Of a stretch of 20,645 bases of DNA, positions 6,492-19,366 are shown piece by piece. A model generated the notes under the pieces. The model was not told the origin of the DNA. It did no database searches and saw only the letters and a list, made by a program, of their open reading frames with translations. Each line of letters starts with the position of its first letter. The stretch's first letter is position 1. The translations under genes were made by a program, and so were the position numbers. Source of the DNA: CALEMW01 sp035447065 (lineage in GTDB: Bacteria > Krumholzibacteriota > Krumholzibacteriia > LZORAL124-64-63); assembly GCA_035447065.1 (NCBI GenBank), contig DAOTGJ010000051.1, forward strand, positions 1-20,645, read 5' to 3'.

Positions 6492-9077
6492 CTACTTGAG
6501 CAAGGTCATGGTCCGCGACATGCTCTCCCCGCTCCCGGTCTTCAGCCGGAAGAAGTACGTGCCGCTGGTCACCGGGCGCCCGTGGGCGTCGGTGCCGTCC
6601 CAGCTGTACACGTTCTCGTAGGCGCCGGCCTGCAGGCGGGCGTCCACCACGGTGCGCACGGTGCGGCCGCGGAGGTCGAAGACCTCCAGGGTCACGCGCT
6701 CGTCCTGCTTCAGGGTGAAGCTGAAGCTGGTCTTGGGGTTGAACGGGTTGGGGAAGTTGCGGCCCAGCGCGGTGACCAGCGCCGGGGCGTCGTCCACGCC
6801 CGTGTCCGTGTTGTTGGGCAGGCCGGGGGTGGCGTGGTCGCCGGAGCCGAAGGCGGGACCGCCCACGCCCCAGGTGCTGCCGTCGTTGTTGTCGCCGGTG
6901 CCGCTCCACTGCATGGAGCCGCCGGTGGGATCCGGCCAGACCGGACCGCCGTCGTACGCCACGATGTCCACCTGCTGCATCAAGGTGTCCAGCAGCTCGA
7001 TCTCGTCGTCGGCGTTGCCCAGGGCGAAGTTGGCGTACTCGTAGAAGAGGGTCACGCCCTCGCCCGCCATGGCCAGGGCGTTGATGCCCAGCACCTGGTA
7101 CTCGCCCGGCTGGATGACCAGCGGGCCGCCGTTGTCGATGACGTGCACGTTGGTGCCGGCGTCGCGGATGGTCCAGCCGTTGATGTCCACGGCCACCACG
7201 TCGGCGTTGTAGATCTCGAACCACTCGCCGTCGGTGTCGGCCAGGCTCAGCGGGTTCTGCATGACCTCGTTGATGACGATGGCCGGGGTGGCGCCGGGCT
7301 CGAACACGGACACGGTGGAGTTCGCGGCGATGACGTTGCCCGCCAGGTCCTCCACGTTGTTCACGCGCACGGTGTAGGGGGTGCCGGGCGTCAGGCTGAA
7401 GCCCGTGACCAGCTGCACGTTGTCCGGGAAGAACGCCAGCACGGAGACGACCGGAATCATGTTCGCCTCGTTGCCCGTCTCGTAGACCTCGTAGTTGCCG
7501 GGGTTCTGCGCCGAAGTGGTCTCCACCGACTCGCTGAAGTTGACCGTGATGTTGTTGGACCCGGTCTTCTCCGCCGACACCAGCGTGGGCGGCGTGACGT
7601 CCACGCCCGGCGTGTAGGTCAGGTCGGACAGCAGGCCCACCAGGATCTGGCCCTGGGCGTTGAACGTGGCGCCCGCGCCGGCGGCCGTCAGGTGGTCGCC
7701 CACGGTCCAGGCGGTCATGTCCACCAGGTCGTCGTCGATGCGGATGACCACGTCGCCCGAGCCGTCGCTCACGGTGAAGTTGTGGGCGGGGTTGGTGCCG
7801 CCGGTGGTGGCCACGGCGCTGATGGTGCCGGAGGTCTCCACGTAGGTGCCCTCGTTGGTGGGCGCGGCCGCGTTCCCGGAGGTCTGCACGGCGGGGCTCA
7901 GGGCCGGGTTGCCGGAGCTCACCAGCTCCACCTCGTAGTTCAGCAGCTCCAGGGTGGTGAAGTAGTAGTCGGCGTAGCCGGTCACCTTCACGATGTTGCC
8001 CGTGCTGTTCAGCAGGTCCATGCCCGTGCTGCGCGTGGTGCCGAAGATGTTGAGGCCGCGGCCCGAGGCGTCCTGGATGTAGGCGCTCACGCCGGTGCCG
8101 TCCGCCTGGTAGTTGCCGGGGATGTACACCTGGCCCTGCACGGTCACCAGCGTGAAGCTGTTGCCCAGGGAGTCGGCGTGCACGGTGGCGATGGGGGTGA
8201 TGACCTCGGGCGCCACGGTGTAGGTGTAGAACGTGACGGGCGCGTCGAAGGGGTTGGTGCTGGTCTGGGCGTCGTTGTCCGTGGCCTCCACGTAGTAGTC
8301 CACGGCGGCGCCGTCGGCCTGGCCGGGCACCACGGCGGTGTAGGTGTCGCCGGTGTCCAGGGCCATGGCGATGGAGCTGAAGCCGCCGCCGTTGACCCGG
8401 TAGTACAGGGTGACGGAGGTCACGGTGCCGTCGTCGGTCACGGTGGCGCTCACGGTCACGGCCTCGGCCGGCTCGGGTGCCAGCGGGCGCGGGTACACGT
8501 CGTAGATGCTCGGGGCCTGCAGCGCGGGCGCGCCGTTGGCGGCGCCGGGGGTGCCCAGGTCGCCGCCGCCGAAGGCCACGGCGCCCTCGCCCCAGTTCGT
8601 GCCCACGTTGTTGTCCGCGGTGCCCTCGTCCCAGCTCATGCTGGCGCCGTTGGGATCCGGCCAGATCGGGCCTCCGTCGTACTCCACGCGGTCGATCTCC
8701 ACGGCCGAGGCGTTGAGCAGGATGACCTCGTCGTCGCCGTTGGCCAGGGTGACGCCGGTGTACTGGTACAGGGCGGTCACGCCCTGGCCGGCCATGGAGG
8801 CGGCGTCGATGCAGAGCACGGCGTAGCCGCCGGCGGGGACCACGGCGGACGCGGCGATCACGTGGTTGTCCGTGCCGTTGTCCTTGATGGTCCAACCGTT
8901 GAGATCCACCGGATCGGGACCGGTGTTGTGCACCTCGAACCACTCGCCGACGGCGTCGGCCAGCACGAACGGGTTCTGCATGATCTCGGTGATCACGATG
9001 TCCGTGTCCGCGGCCAGGGCGGCGCCGCCCACGACCAGGACCAGGACCGCCAGCAGCAACATTCGCATGCGATGCAT
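6492..9077 (-). CDS. Secreted protein with two lamin-tail domains, OB-like and Ig-like domains, FlgD tail
   Basis: An exported multidomain protein of 861 residues. The ATG at 9077 has AAGGAG seven bases upstream and opens a signal peptide (hydrophobic 6-20, cleavage near LAA, residues 21-23). Domains by eye: lamin-tail domain 1 (about 26-180; 'VITEIMQNP', 'GEWFEVHNTG', 'DLNGWTIKD'), an Ig-like domain (about 190-290, 'VTSVTLYYRVNGG'), an OB-fold-like segment (about 292-390, 'VTVQGQVYIPGNY', 'AYIQDASGRGLNIF'), a second similar segment (about 405-490), an Ig/Big-type domain (about 495-592, 'PPTLVSAEKTG'), lamin-tail domain 2 (about 598-755, 'EWFEIYNADVVAVDINGWTI'), and an FlgD Ig-like tail (about 770-861, 'NFPNPFNPKTSF'). 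The two lamin-tail regions are clear paralogues, down to the flanking 'GGP-WPDP-G' and 'GTPG/ATPG' motifs. Lamin-tail plus OB arrangements often accompany secreted nucleases, but no nuclease motif is seen here. A surface scaffold or adhesive role is an inference. Hairpin terminators flank the gene. Confidence 0.88.
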   Translation of the reverse strand: MHRMRMLLLAVLVLVVGGAALAADTDIVITEIMQNPFVLADAVGEWFEVHNTGPDPVDLNGWTIKDNGTDNHVIAASAVVPAGGYAVLCIDAASMAGQGVTALYQYTGVTLANGDDEVILLNASAVEIDRVEYDGGPIWPDPNGASMSWDEGTADNNVGTNWGEGAVAFGGGDLGTPGAANGAPALQAPSIYDVYPRPLAPEPAEAVTVSATVTDDGTVTSVTLYYRVNGGGFSSIAMALDTGDTYTAVVPGQADGAAVDYYVEATDNDAQTSTNPFDAPVTFYTYTVAPEVITPIATVHADSLGNSFTLVTVQGQVYIPGNYQADGTGVSAYIQDASGRGLNIFGTTRSTGMDLLNSTGNIVKVTGYADYYFTTLELLNYEVELVSSGNPALSPAVQTSGNAAAPTNEGTYVETSGTISAVATTGGTNPAHNFTVSDGSGDVVIRIDDDLVDMTAWTVGDHLTAAGAGATFNAQGQILVGLLSDLTYTPGVDVTPPTLVSAEKTGSNNITVNFSESVETTSAQNPGNYEVYETGNEANMIPVVSVLAFFPDNVQLVTGFSLTPGTPYTVRVNNVEDLAGNVIAANSTVSVFEPGATPAIVINEVMQNPLSLADTDGEWFEIYNADVVAVDINGWTIRDAGTNVHVIDNGGPLVIQPGEYQVLGINALAMAGEGVTLFYEYANFALGNADDEIELLDTLMQQVDIVAYDGGPVWPDPTGGSMQWSGTGDNNDGSTWGVGGPAFGSGDHATPGLPNNTDTGVDDAPALVTALGRNFPNPFNPKTSFSFTLKQDERVTLEVFDLRGRTVRTVVDARLQAGAYENVYSWDGTDAHGRPVTSGTYFFRLKTGSGESMSRTMTLLK

Positions 9078-9098
9078 CAGGGGACTCCTTGTGCTTTG

Positions 9099-9116
9099 GG
9101 CCCGTGCGCACGGGCC
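9099..9116. repeat. 18-bp perfect palindrome in leader of lamin-tail protein gene
   Basis: GGCCCGTGCGCACGGGCC is perfectly self-complementary and ends 22 bases before the start codon at 9077, just upstream of the AAGGAG site. It may be an operator. As RNA it would form a hairpin next to the ribosome-binding site. No promoter can be placed with confidence between it and the carB terminator. Confidence 0.45.
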
Positions 9117-9190
9117 GATCCACCGGCTGAACGAAGCCGACGGCGGGTGCGTCGGCAGGAAAACCTCAGAGGGTCTCTCACGATAACACA

Positions 9191-9217
9191 AACCCGCCCC
9201 CTTTGCGGGGACGGGTT
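9191..9217 (-). terminator. Rho-independent terminator of carAB
   Basis: On the minus strand, starting 29 bases after the carB stop, AACCCG and CCCC pair with GGGG and CGGGTT (9207-9217 with 9191-9200), with one bulged T and loop GCAAAG. The stem runs into TTTGTGTTATC, a U-rich though interrupted tail. This is a good position and shape for the end of the carA-carB transcript. Confidence 0.75.
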
Positions 9218-9246
9218 CGCCTTTCACGGACTTTTCTCCGCTCCCG

Positions 9247-12445
<3,199 letters not shown>

Positions 12446-12459
<14 letters not shown>

Positions 12460-13588
12460 GGGCGCTCACCTCCCCATCCATCAGCGTCACGAACTCGCGG
12501 AAGAGGCCGTCGGAGTCATGGGGTCCGGGCGCGCTCTCGGGGTGATACTGCACGGAGAAGGCGTTGGCCGCGATGATGCCCTCGCAGCAGCCGTCGCTCA
12601 GGTGGGTGCGCAGGACCTGCACGTTGGCGGGCAGGCTGGCGGCGTCCACCTCGAAGCCGTGGTTGTGGGCCGAGATCTCCACGCGGCCGCCGCCGGGCAG
12701 AGCCACCGGCTGGTTCCCGCCGCGGTGGCCGAAGGTCATCTTGCGCGTGCGCCCGCCCAGGGCCAGAGCCAGGATCTGATGGCCCAGGCAGATGCCGAAG
12801 AGAGGCGCCTTGCCCAGCAGCTCCTTCACCGTGGCGATGGCGTAGGTGACCGCCGCCGGATCGCCGGGACCGTTGCTCAGCAGGATGCCATCGGGCTCCA
12901 GGGCCAGGGCCTCGGCGGCGGAGGTGCGCGCGGGCACCACCGTGACGCGGCAGCCCAGCTGCACCAGCCAGCGCAGGATGGAGCGCTTCACGCCGAAATC
13001 GTAGACCACCACGTGGCGCGTGGCCTGCGCCGGCGCCGGCGCGCCCTGGGGCCGCCACCACACGCCGCCCTCGGTCCAGGCGTAGGGTGCGGCGCAGGTG
13101 ACCTCGCTGGCCAGGTCGGCGCCGTTCATCTCCGGCGCGTTGCGGGCCGCGGCGATGAGGCGCTCGGGGTCCGGATCCACGCTGGAGAGCGCCGCCCGCA
13201 TCACGCCGTGGTCGCGCAGGTGCCGCGTGAGGGCGCGGGTCTCCAGGCCGGTGATCCCGGGCACGCCGTGGTCGCGCAGCCAGGCGTCCAGGGAGCGCGA
13301 CGCGCGCCAGCTGCTGGTCACCGGGCTCAGGTCGCGCACCAGCAGGGCGGCGGCGTGGATGCGGCCGCTCTCGTCGTCCTCATCGTTCACGCCGGTGTTG
13401 CCCACGTGCACGGCGGTCAGGGTGACGAGCTGGCGGTGATAGGAGGGGTCGGTCAGGATCTCCTGGTAGCCGGTCATGGAGGTGTTGAAGACGATCTCGC
13501 CGACCGTATCGACCGGTGCGCCGAAACCGCTCCCCTCCCAGACGGTGCCGTCTTCCAGGGCGAGCAGGGCGGGCCTCGTGATGTCCAT
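12446..13588 (-). CDS. carA: Carbamoyl-phosphate synthase small (glutaminase) subunit
   Basis: A protein of 380 residues, normal length for CarA, which hydrolyses glutamine and passes ammonia to CarB. Residues 1 to about 150 are the small-subunit N-terminal domain ('LEDGTVWEGSGFG', 'GEIVFNTSMTGYQEI', 'TDPSY'). The class I glutamine amidotransferase domain spans about 192-370: 'SNGPGDP' (238-244), nucleophile Cys267 in FGICLGHQ, 'TFGHRGGNQPV' (285-295), 'NHGFEV' (309-314), and His349 and Glu351 in HPES, completing the triad. One small oddity is 'LTAVHVGNTG' at 57-66, where E. coli CarA has 'TYPHIGN'. The ATG at 13588 has AGGA about 8 bases upstream. It is the first gene of the carAB pair, with a 225-base divergent gap to the hydrolase at 13814. 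I see no PyrR-type attenuator in that gap. Confidence 0.98.
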
Positions 13589-13703
13589 GCGTGGATCCTA
13601 GCGGTGGGAGCTCTGGCGTGCCGACCCGGGAGGCGGCTGCGGCCAGGAGGTAGGGATAAGGGCCGGGCGGGTCCGGAATCAAGAAGAAACCGTAAATCGT
13701 TGC

Positions 13704-13720
13704 GAAATCGCGCGGATTTC
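13704..13720. promoter_or_regulatory. Inverted repeat in the carA / hydrolase divergent gap
   Basis: GAAATC (13704-13709) and GATTTC (13715-13720) flank GCGCG in the most AT-rich part of this 225-base gap (about 13678-13720). An extra copy of AAATCG lies at 13694-13699. The spot is suitable for promoters of both genes and for an operator, but no clear -35/-10 pair could be assigned on either strand. The rest of 13589-13813 is GC-rich and shows nothing else I can support. Confidence 0.3.
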
Positions 13721-13813
13721 CGGGCCGTGGACCCTGCGACGGGGGGCGGCGCGCGCCGTCCGGGCTTAGGTTGGACGCTCGTCGTCCCAAGGAGAACCGC
13801 GCCTGGAGTCGTC

Positions 13814-14793
<980 letters not shown>

Positions 14794-14797
<4 letters not shown>

Positions 14798-16443
14798 CGC
14801 ACCACCGCCACCGACCGCACCGCCTCGCCGCGCGGCGTGCGCAGGCGCAGCAGGTACGAGCCCGAGGGCAGGGGGCGGCCGGCGTCGTCGCGGCCGTTCC
14901 ACACCGCCAGGTGCTCGCCCGCGTCCGCCGAGCCCTGGCGGATGCGGCGCACCTCGCGGCCGCGCAGATCCAGCACCGACAGCGTGTACGAGCCGGCCTG
15001 CGGCAGGGCGAAGCGGATGTCCGTGGGGCCGTCGATGGGGTTGCCCAGGGCGCGCAGCATAAGGGCGGCCACGGGATCCGCGGGCGGGGCGGCGGAGGTC
15101 ACGTCCTCCTGGAAGAGCAGCGTGACCCACTGCTGACCCTCGGTGGGCCCCATGTACGCGGTGCCGACGACCGCCACCTGCCCCGCGGGGCCTACGGCGA
15201 TGGCGTTGGCCCAGTCGTTGCCGCCGAAGGGCGAGGCCCAACCCAGGGTCCAGGCCTGGGTGCCGTCGGGATCGTACTTCACCATCGCGAAGTCGCGGTC
15301 CTGGGGCGGGTTGGTGGTCAGGCCGCACACGTAGGCGGCTCCGGAGGCGTCCAGGGCCAGGTCCGCGGCCAGGTCCGAGGAGGAGCCGGGGCCGTCGAAC
15401 TCGCGGAACCAGAGCAGGTCGCCCGTGGGGCTCCAGCGGGAAACCTGGATGTGTTCGTAGCTGCCGCCCTGACGGCCGTAGGAGGCCACCACGGCGTTGC
15501 CCTGGGCGTCCAGGAGCAAGTCCACGGGCTTGTAGACGTGGCAGTGGTTTCCGTCCAGCAACCGATTCCACCAGAGCGGCGTGCCGCTGGCCGCGTTCAG
15601 CTTCCAGATCCGCATCTCGAAGAGACCGCAATCGGACTCCGGGTTGGCCGCCACCACGGGGTGGCCGTCCGGTCCCACCGCCACACCGATGAACTCGAAG
15701 AAGCTGTTGAAGTTGCCGTCTTCGGCGTGACTCCACTGCACCGCGCCGGCGGCGTCCAGCTTGAAGGTGTGGACCACTTGGAAGAACACCGTCGTCGAGT
15801 CGTAGACGCCCGCCGCGTACGTCGCGCCGAAGGCGTCCACGGCCACGGCCACGCTCAGGGGGAGATTGGCGTCCGGCGACGTCACCGGCGTGCTCCAGAG
15901 CAGTGTGCCGGAAGCGTCCAGACGCAGCACGTGCAGGAGGTCGTCGTCCTGGAAGGCCAGGGTGAGGGAGCCGTCCGCGCCCTGGGCCATGGCCGGCCCC
16001 TGGTTCGAGGTGGACACGATGTCGTGCTTCGCGTGCCAGATCACGCCGCCGTCCGCGTCGTGCTTGACCACCTCGACGCGGGCGGTGTCGCCGGCGGTGA
16101 CGCAGGCCAGGATCACGTTGCCGGCTGAGTCCAGCGCCAGGGCGCCGGGCAGGTCGCGGCCGGGGGTGGCCAAGGAACGGATCCAGGCTCGGGCGCCGTC
16201 GGCCTCGTAGCGGATCAGGATGATGTTCTCCCGCCAACCGCCCACGCCGCCCTGGTAAGTGGTGCCGGCCGCATAGACGGCACCGTCGGGCGCCACGGCG
16301 GTGAGCAGGGGTTCATCGCCTAAGGCGTCGGGCTCGCCGGTGAGGGCCTGCCAGATCAGCGGCGGCGCTTCGGCCCAGGCGGTGGCGGCAAGGAGGAGCA
16401 GCAGGGATAGGATGCACAAAGGACGGCGCACGCTGCGTCGCAT
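14794..16443 (-). CDS. Secreted beta-propeller repeat protein with FlgD-like tail
   Basis: A predicted exported protein of 549 residues. The ATG at 16443 has GAGGAG six bases upstream, and the signal peptide ends near AWA (residues 22-24). Residues about 29-460 hold repeating blades of the type 'V.VDA.G..YAAG......F.V.KLDA.G...W', as in SBBP/PQQ-like beta-propellers: for example 'VAPDGAVYAAGTTY', 'LALDSAGNVILAC', 'VAVDAFGATYAAGVY' and 'LALDASGAAYVCGLT'. About six or seven blades are likely. Residues about 470-549 are an FlgD Ig-like tail ('VLDLRGREVRR', 'WNGRDDAGRPLPSGSYLLRL'), though with GNPIDGPT in place of the NPFNP seen in the other two tailed proteins. No catalytic motif is seen; a binding or structural surface role is likely. 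It lies 62 bases after the DUF455 gene on the same strand and could be the last gene of that unit. Confidence 0.86.
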
Positions 16444-16505
16444 GGAGATCTCCTCAAGGTGTCAGCGGGAGCATCGTCGAAAAGATACTACCAGAAATCT
16501 CCGCA

Positions 16506-17021
16506 TTAGTCCATGGGCTCGCCGGGGCGCCACCCGAAGAACTCCGTGGCCAGCGCCACGTGCGCCTCCTCCTCCCGGGCGATGGTGCGGAAGACGTCGG
16601 CCGTGACCGGATCCCGGTCCGCGATGGCCTCCACCAGCGCCAGGCCGCCGCGCCGCCCCCGCTCCTCCGCCTCGGCGATCAGCAGGCAGAAGCTCCGGGC
16701 GTCCGGACAGGACTCCAGCCGACGCCACAGGCCCAGCGACACCGGCCGCCCCGCCGGGTCCACGCCCAGCTCCGCCATGCGGTCCAGGATCATGCGCAGG
16801 TGGCGGGTCTCGTCGGCCACCTGGGCGCGCCAGGCGTCGGCCAGGCCGGCGGGCGCGTCGTCGTAGCGGTCGGCCGCCCAGCCGAAGGCGTGCACGGCCT
16901 GCAGCTCGGCGAAGGCGGCGGTGCGCATGCGGTCGCCCACGCCTTCCGGCGAGACGACGGCGCGGGGACGCGGCGGACGCTCGTCCGGAGCGCAGGGGCG
17001 GAAGGGATGGGGATCGATCAT
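16506..17021 (-). CDS. Ferritin-like diiron protein (DUF455-type)
   Basis: A soluble protein of 171 residues. It has the four-helix metal-site pattern of ferritin-like proteins: Glu39 in helix 1 (FAELQAVHAF), DETRH at 70-74 in helix 2, EAEERG at 117-122 in helix 3 and EEEAH at 150-154 in helix 4. That gives two ExxH pairs and the extra glutamates needed for a diiron centre. The overall pattern, including 'VSLGLWRRL' after helix 2, fits the DUF455 family; the tRNA hydroxylase MiaE is a more distant alternative. The activity is unknown: oxygen-dependent hydroxylation and iron handling are both possible. The ATG at 17021 is the first plausible start after the upstream YeiH gene; its ribosome-binding site is poor (GGTGTGG), so translation may depend on coupling. 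It lies 71 bases after yeiH and 62 bases before the propeller gene. Confidence 0.82.
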   Translation of the reverse strand: MIDPHPFRPCAPDERPPRPRAVVSPEGVGDRMRTAAFAELQAVHAFGWAADRYDDAPAGLADAWRAQVADETRHLRMILDRMAELGVDPAGRPVSLGLWRRLESCPDARSFCLLIAEAEERGRRGGLALVEAIADRDPVTADVFRTIAREEEAHVALATEFFGWRPGEPMD

Positions 17022-17092
17022 GGTCCACACCGAAGGTTCGAGGGCTCGGTCCTGACGGTCCGCGGCATCATAGGACAAACCCGCGCCCGCTC

Positions 17093-18070
17093 CTAGAACA
17101 GCAGCGCCGCCATGGCTCCGCTGAACGCGAGCTGCACCAGGAACACCAGCGCGCCCAGGGTCAGCGCCTGCCCGCCGGAGCGCGCCAGGCTGGCCAGGGT
17201 GATGCGCAGGCCGATGCCGGCCATGGCCAGCACCAGGGCCAGATGGCCCGCGTGGGCCAGCGCGTCCAGGACCGGCGCGGGCACCACGTGGAGGCTCGCG
17301 ATCACGGAGCAGGCCACGAAGCCCACGATGAACCACGGCACGCCCAGGCCGCCGGCCGTCACGGCCGCCCCCTGCCGCCGCGCCCGCCAGGCCAGCCCCA
17401 GCAGCACCGGCGTGAGCATGAGCACGCGCCCCAGCTTGACCACCGTGGCCGCCTGCCCCGCCGCGTCGCCCACCGCGAAGCCCGCCGCGGTCACCTGCCC
17501 CACCGCCTGCAGCGTGTTGCCGATGAGGATGCCCAGGGGCACCTCGTCCAGCCGCAGCGCCAGGCCGCCCAGCAGGGGCAGCCCCAGCATGCCCGCGGTG
17601 CCCAGCAGGTTGACCACCGCGACGGCGATGCCCGCATGGTCGCGCTCCGCGCCGATCACGCCCTCCGCCGCCGCGATGGCCGAGCTCCCGCACACCCCGT
17701 TGCCCACGCCCAGCAGCAGCGCCAGGCGCGGGTCCACGCGCAGCGCGCGGCCCAGCAGGACCGCCGCCGTCAGCGTGACCGCCATCCCGGCCACGATGAG
17801 CCCCAGCGACGTCCAGCCCAACCGCGCCAGCAGGGCGTAATCCAGCCGGAACCCCAGCAGCGCGATGGCCAGCGAGAGCACGTGCGTGCCCGCCAGCCCC
17901 ACGCCCGGCGCGAACGCGGCGCCCAGACGCCGCACGTTGCCCGCCGCCAGCCCGATGAGGATGGCCAGGGCCACCGCTCCCAGCGGCACCAGGCCGGAGA
18001 GCGCGACGGCCGCCGCGGCCACCGCCGCGCAGAGGGCGAGACCGGGCAGGACAGAGAGCATGCGGCGCAT
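17093..18070 (-). CDS. yeiH: YeiH/UPF0324 family putative sulfate exporter
   Basis: An integral membrane protein of 325 residues with about ten hydrophobic helices, the usual size of the UPF0324 (Cons_hypoth698) family. The family core motif is present as 'GNGVCGSSAIAAAEGVIG' (123-140), where relatives have a conserved 'ICGaSAI'; Cys127 and the two serines lie here. Also typical are 'ALLGFRLDY' (70-78), 'VVNLLGTAGMLGLPLLG' (152-168), 'GNTLQAVGQV' (184-193) and 'VPWFIVGFV' (244-252). The name sulfate exporter is a family-level annotation and the transported substrate here is unproven. GGAG lies six bases before the ATG at 18070. It is the middle gene of a same-strand cluster, 67 bases after the CPBP gene. 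Confidence 0.92.
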   Translation of the reverse strand: MRRMLSVLPGLALCAAVAAAAVALSGLVPLGAVALAILIGLAAGNVRRLGAAFAPGVGLAGTHVLSLAIALLGFRLDYALLARLGWTSLGLIVAGMAVTLTAAVLLGRALRVDPRLALLLGVGNGVCGSSAIAAAEGVIGAERDHAGIAVAVVNLLGTAGMLGLPLLGGLALRLDEVPLGILIGNTLQAVGQVTAAGFAVGDAAGQAATVVKLGRVLMLTPVLLGLAWRARRQGAAVTAGGLGVPWFIVGFVACSVIASLHVVPAPVLDALAHAGHLALVLAMAGIGLRITLASLARSGGQALTLGALVFLVQLAFSGAMAALLF

Positions 18071-18137
18071 GGGAATCTCCGAAGGGTGCGGAATCGATCG
18101 GGGCGAGGGGTCAAGGTCGGCGGCGGGCCCGGCGGCG

Positions 18138-18923
18138 TCAAGCCGGTGCCGTCTCCTCTCCCAGCCGGCGCGCCTCCAGCCACGGCGCCAGGGCCAGGCC
18201 GTTCAGGTCCAGCAGCGCATGGATCAGGATCACCAGCCAGAGCTGGCCGGTCTGCAGGTAGATCAGCATGAGCACGGCGCCCAGCACCATGGTGGCCGCC
18301 ACCCCCACGGGGCCCTGGTAGAGATGGGCCAGCCCGAAGGCCACGGTGCCCGTCACCACGCCCGCCCAGCCGCTGCCGGTGGCCATGGCCGCCAGCACCG
18401 GCACCAGGACGCGGAAGAAGAGCTCCTCGCTCACGCCGGCGTTGAGGGAGATCAACGTGGTGAGGCGGCGTTCGGCGGCGTTGCGCGGGAAGAGGCTGGA
18501 GGTGTTGCGGGCCTGCACGGCGGGATCGTCGCGCAGCCGTTCGCCGCGGGCGGAGCGGCGGCGGATGTCGACCACGGTCAGGGCGGTGGGCAGGATCACC
18601 AGGCACACCGGCAGGGCCAGCGCGAAGCCGCGCAGGATCCCGCTCCAGGCGCCGTCGCCTGCCGGACGCAGCGCCGCGGCCGCTGCGGTCAGCTCCTGGG
18701 GCAGCCGCAGCAGCGCTTCGCCCCGCCCCATGCCGATCAGCACGGCCACCGCCGCCAGCCCGTGGACCAGCAGCGAGCGCAACAGCCACATGCGCAGCAG
18801 GCCCTGACGCCGATTGGTGTCGTCGTAGCCCTGGAAGTCGCGGTACTCGCGCAGCTCCTTCCGCGTGATCAGCACGTGGAGGACCGTCAGCACGGCCAGC
18901 ACGATCAGCGCGCGCATCTCCAT
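18138..18923 (-). CDS. CPBP-family intramembrane metalloprotease homologue
   Basis: A membrane protein of 261 residues with about seven hydrophobic segments. The CPBP (Abi, CAAX-protease-like) motifs are all present in order: SEELFFR (165-171, the EExxxR motif), FGLAH (196-200, FxxxH) and HALLD (235-239, HxxxD). So the intramembrane metal site should be intact. In other bacteria the family is linked to prenyl-protein processing, bacteriocin self-immunity and regulated proteolysis; nothing nearby points to one of these. The ATG at 18923 follows GGAAGGTGA with about 6 bases of spacing, and lies 21 bases after the DUF423 stop, which suggests co-transcription. A hydrophilic loop of about 40 residues (120-160) precedes the catalytic part. 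Confidence 0.92.
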   Translation of the reverse strand: MEMRALIVLAVLTVLHVLITRKELREYRDFQGYDDTNRRQGLLRMWLLRSLLVHGLAAVAVLIGMGRGEALLRLPQELTAAAAALRPAGDGAWSGILRGFALALPVCLVILPTALTVVDIRRRSARGERLRDDPAVQARNTSSLFPRNAAERRLTTLISLNAGVSEELFFRVLVPVLAAMATGSGWAGVVTGTVAFGLAHLYQGPVGVAATMVLGAVLMLIYLQTGQLWLVILIHALLDLNGLALAPWLEARRLGEETAPA

Positions 18924-18944
18924 CGACTCACCTTCCGTGCGGGG

Positions 18945-19328
18945 TCACCGTTTCAGTGCCGCCGCGAGCAGCGCGCCCCAGCCGATCAGCAGCCCCACCC
19001 CGCCCAGGGGCGTGACGGCCCCCAGCCAGCGGGGCCCGCCCAGGGCCATGGCGTACAGGGAGCCGCCGAAGATCAGCATGCCGACCAGGAACGCCCAGCC
19101 GCTCATGGCCAGGGCCTGGCTCGCCGCGCGCTCGGCCAGCACGCCCACCAGTCCCAGGACCACGGCGTGGACCAGGTGGTAGTGGGCGGCGGTGCGCCAC
19201 CAGTCCAGGCGCTTGGCGGCGTCGGCCGCGTCGGCCAGGCGCGCCTGCAGCCCGTGGGCGCCGAACGCGCCCAGGGCCACGGCGGCCAGCCCGTTGAGAG
19301 CGGCCAGGATCAGGAAGGTGCGGGCCAC
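18945..19328 (-). CDS. DUF423 family small membrane protein (YgdD-like)
   Basis: A protein of 127 residues with four hydrophobic segments. The family's hallmark N-terminus is clear: 'LAALNGLAAVALGAFGAHGL' (8-27), followed by 'WWRTAAHYHLVHAV' (43-56), 'FGGSLYAMAL' (87-96) and 'TPLGGVGLLIGW' (106-117). The family is widespread in bacteria and has no established function. The GTG at 19328 is chosen because it places the family's N-terminus correctly, although it has no good ribosome-binding site of its own. Instead it overlaps the stop of a 12-codon reading frame (TAGTG) with an excellent site, so re-initiation is likely. It is the first long gene of the minus-strand cluster running to 14794. 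Confidence 0.9.
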   Translation of the reverse strand: MARTFLILAALNGLAAVALGAFGAHGLQARLADAADAAKRLDWWRTAAHYHLVHAVVLGLVGVLAERAASQALAMSGWAFLVGMLIFGGSLYAMALGGPRWLGAVTPLGGVGLLIGWGALLAAALKR

Positions 19329-19366
19329 TAGTCGCCCACCACGAAGATGACCTTGACGATGCTCAC
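19328..19366 (-). CDS. 12-codon leader ORF coupled to DUF423 gene
   Basis: A very short frame, GTG to TAG, encoding MSIVKVIFVVGD. It is supported by AGGAGGG exactly 7 bases upstream of the GTG, the best ribosome-binding site in the neighbourhood, and by the overlap TAGTG joining its stop to the start of DUF423. A ribosome finishing this peptide would be positioned to restart on DUF423. The residues resemble the first strand of dodecin proteins (which often begin M-S-x-V-Y-K-V-I-E-V), so it might be a remnant, but ten matching positions at most prove nothing. No amino-acid bias points to attenuation. It has not been shown to be translated. Confidence 0.5.
   Translation of the reverse strand: MSIVKVIFVVGD

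Noticed and set aside
13589..13813. Possible pyrimidine-responsive attenuator or PyrR-binding leader before carA.
   Set aside because: No terminator/antiterminator pair, PyrR-binding loop or leader peptide with a run of pyrimidine-type codons could be recognised; only a short GAAATC/GATTTC dyad is present.
16444..16453. GGAGATCTCC palindrome overlapping the ribosome-binding site of the propeller gene as a regulatory hairpin.
   Set aside because: It has no loop and could not form a stable short hairpin; 10-bp dyads are expected occasionally by chance.
16506..17021. MiaE-type tRNA hydroxylase as identity of the diiron protein.
   Set aside because: The ferritin-like metal pattern fits, but the residues around it (ETRH helix followed by LGxDPAGRPVSLGLW) look closer to DUF455; kept as a distant alternative only.
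18071..18137. GC-rich dyad between the CPBP and YeiH genes as a terminator.
   Set aside because: Only an 8-bp palindromic core (CGGGCCCG) pairs, with no T run after it on the transcribed strand.
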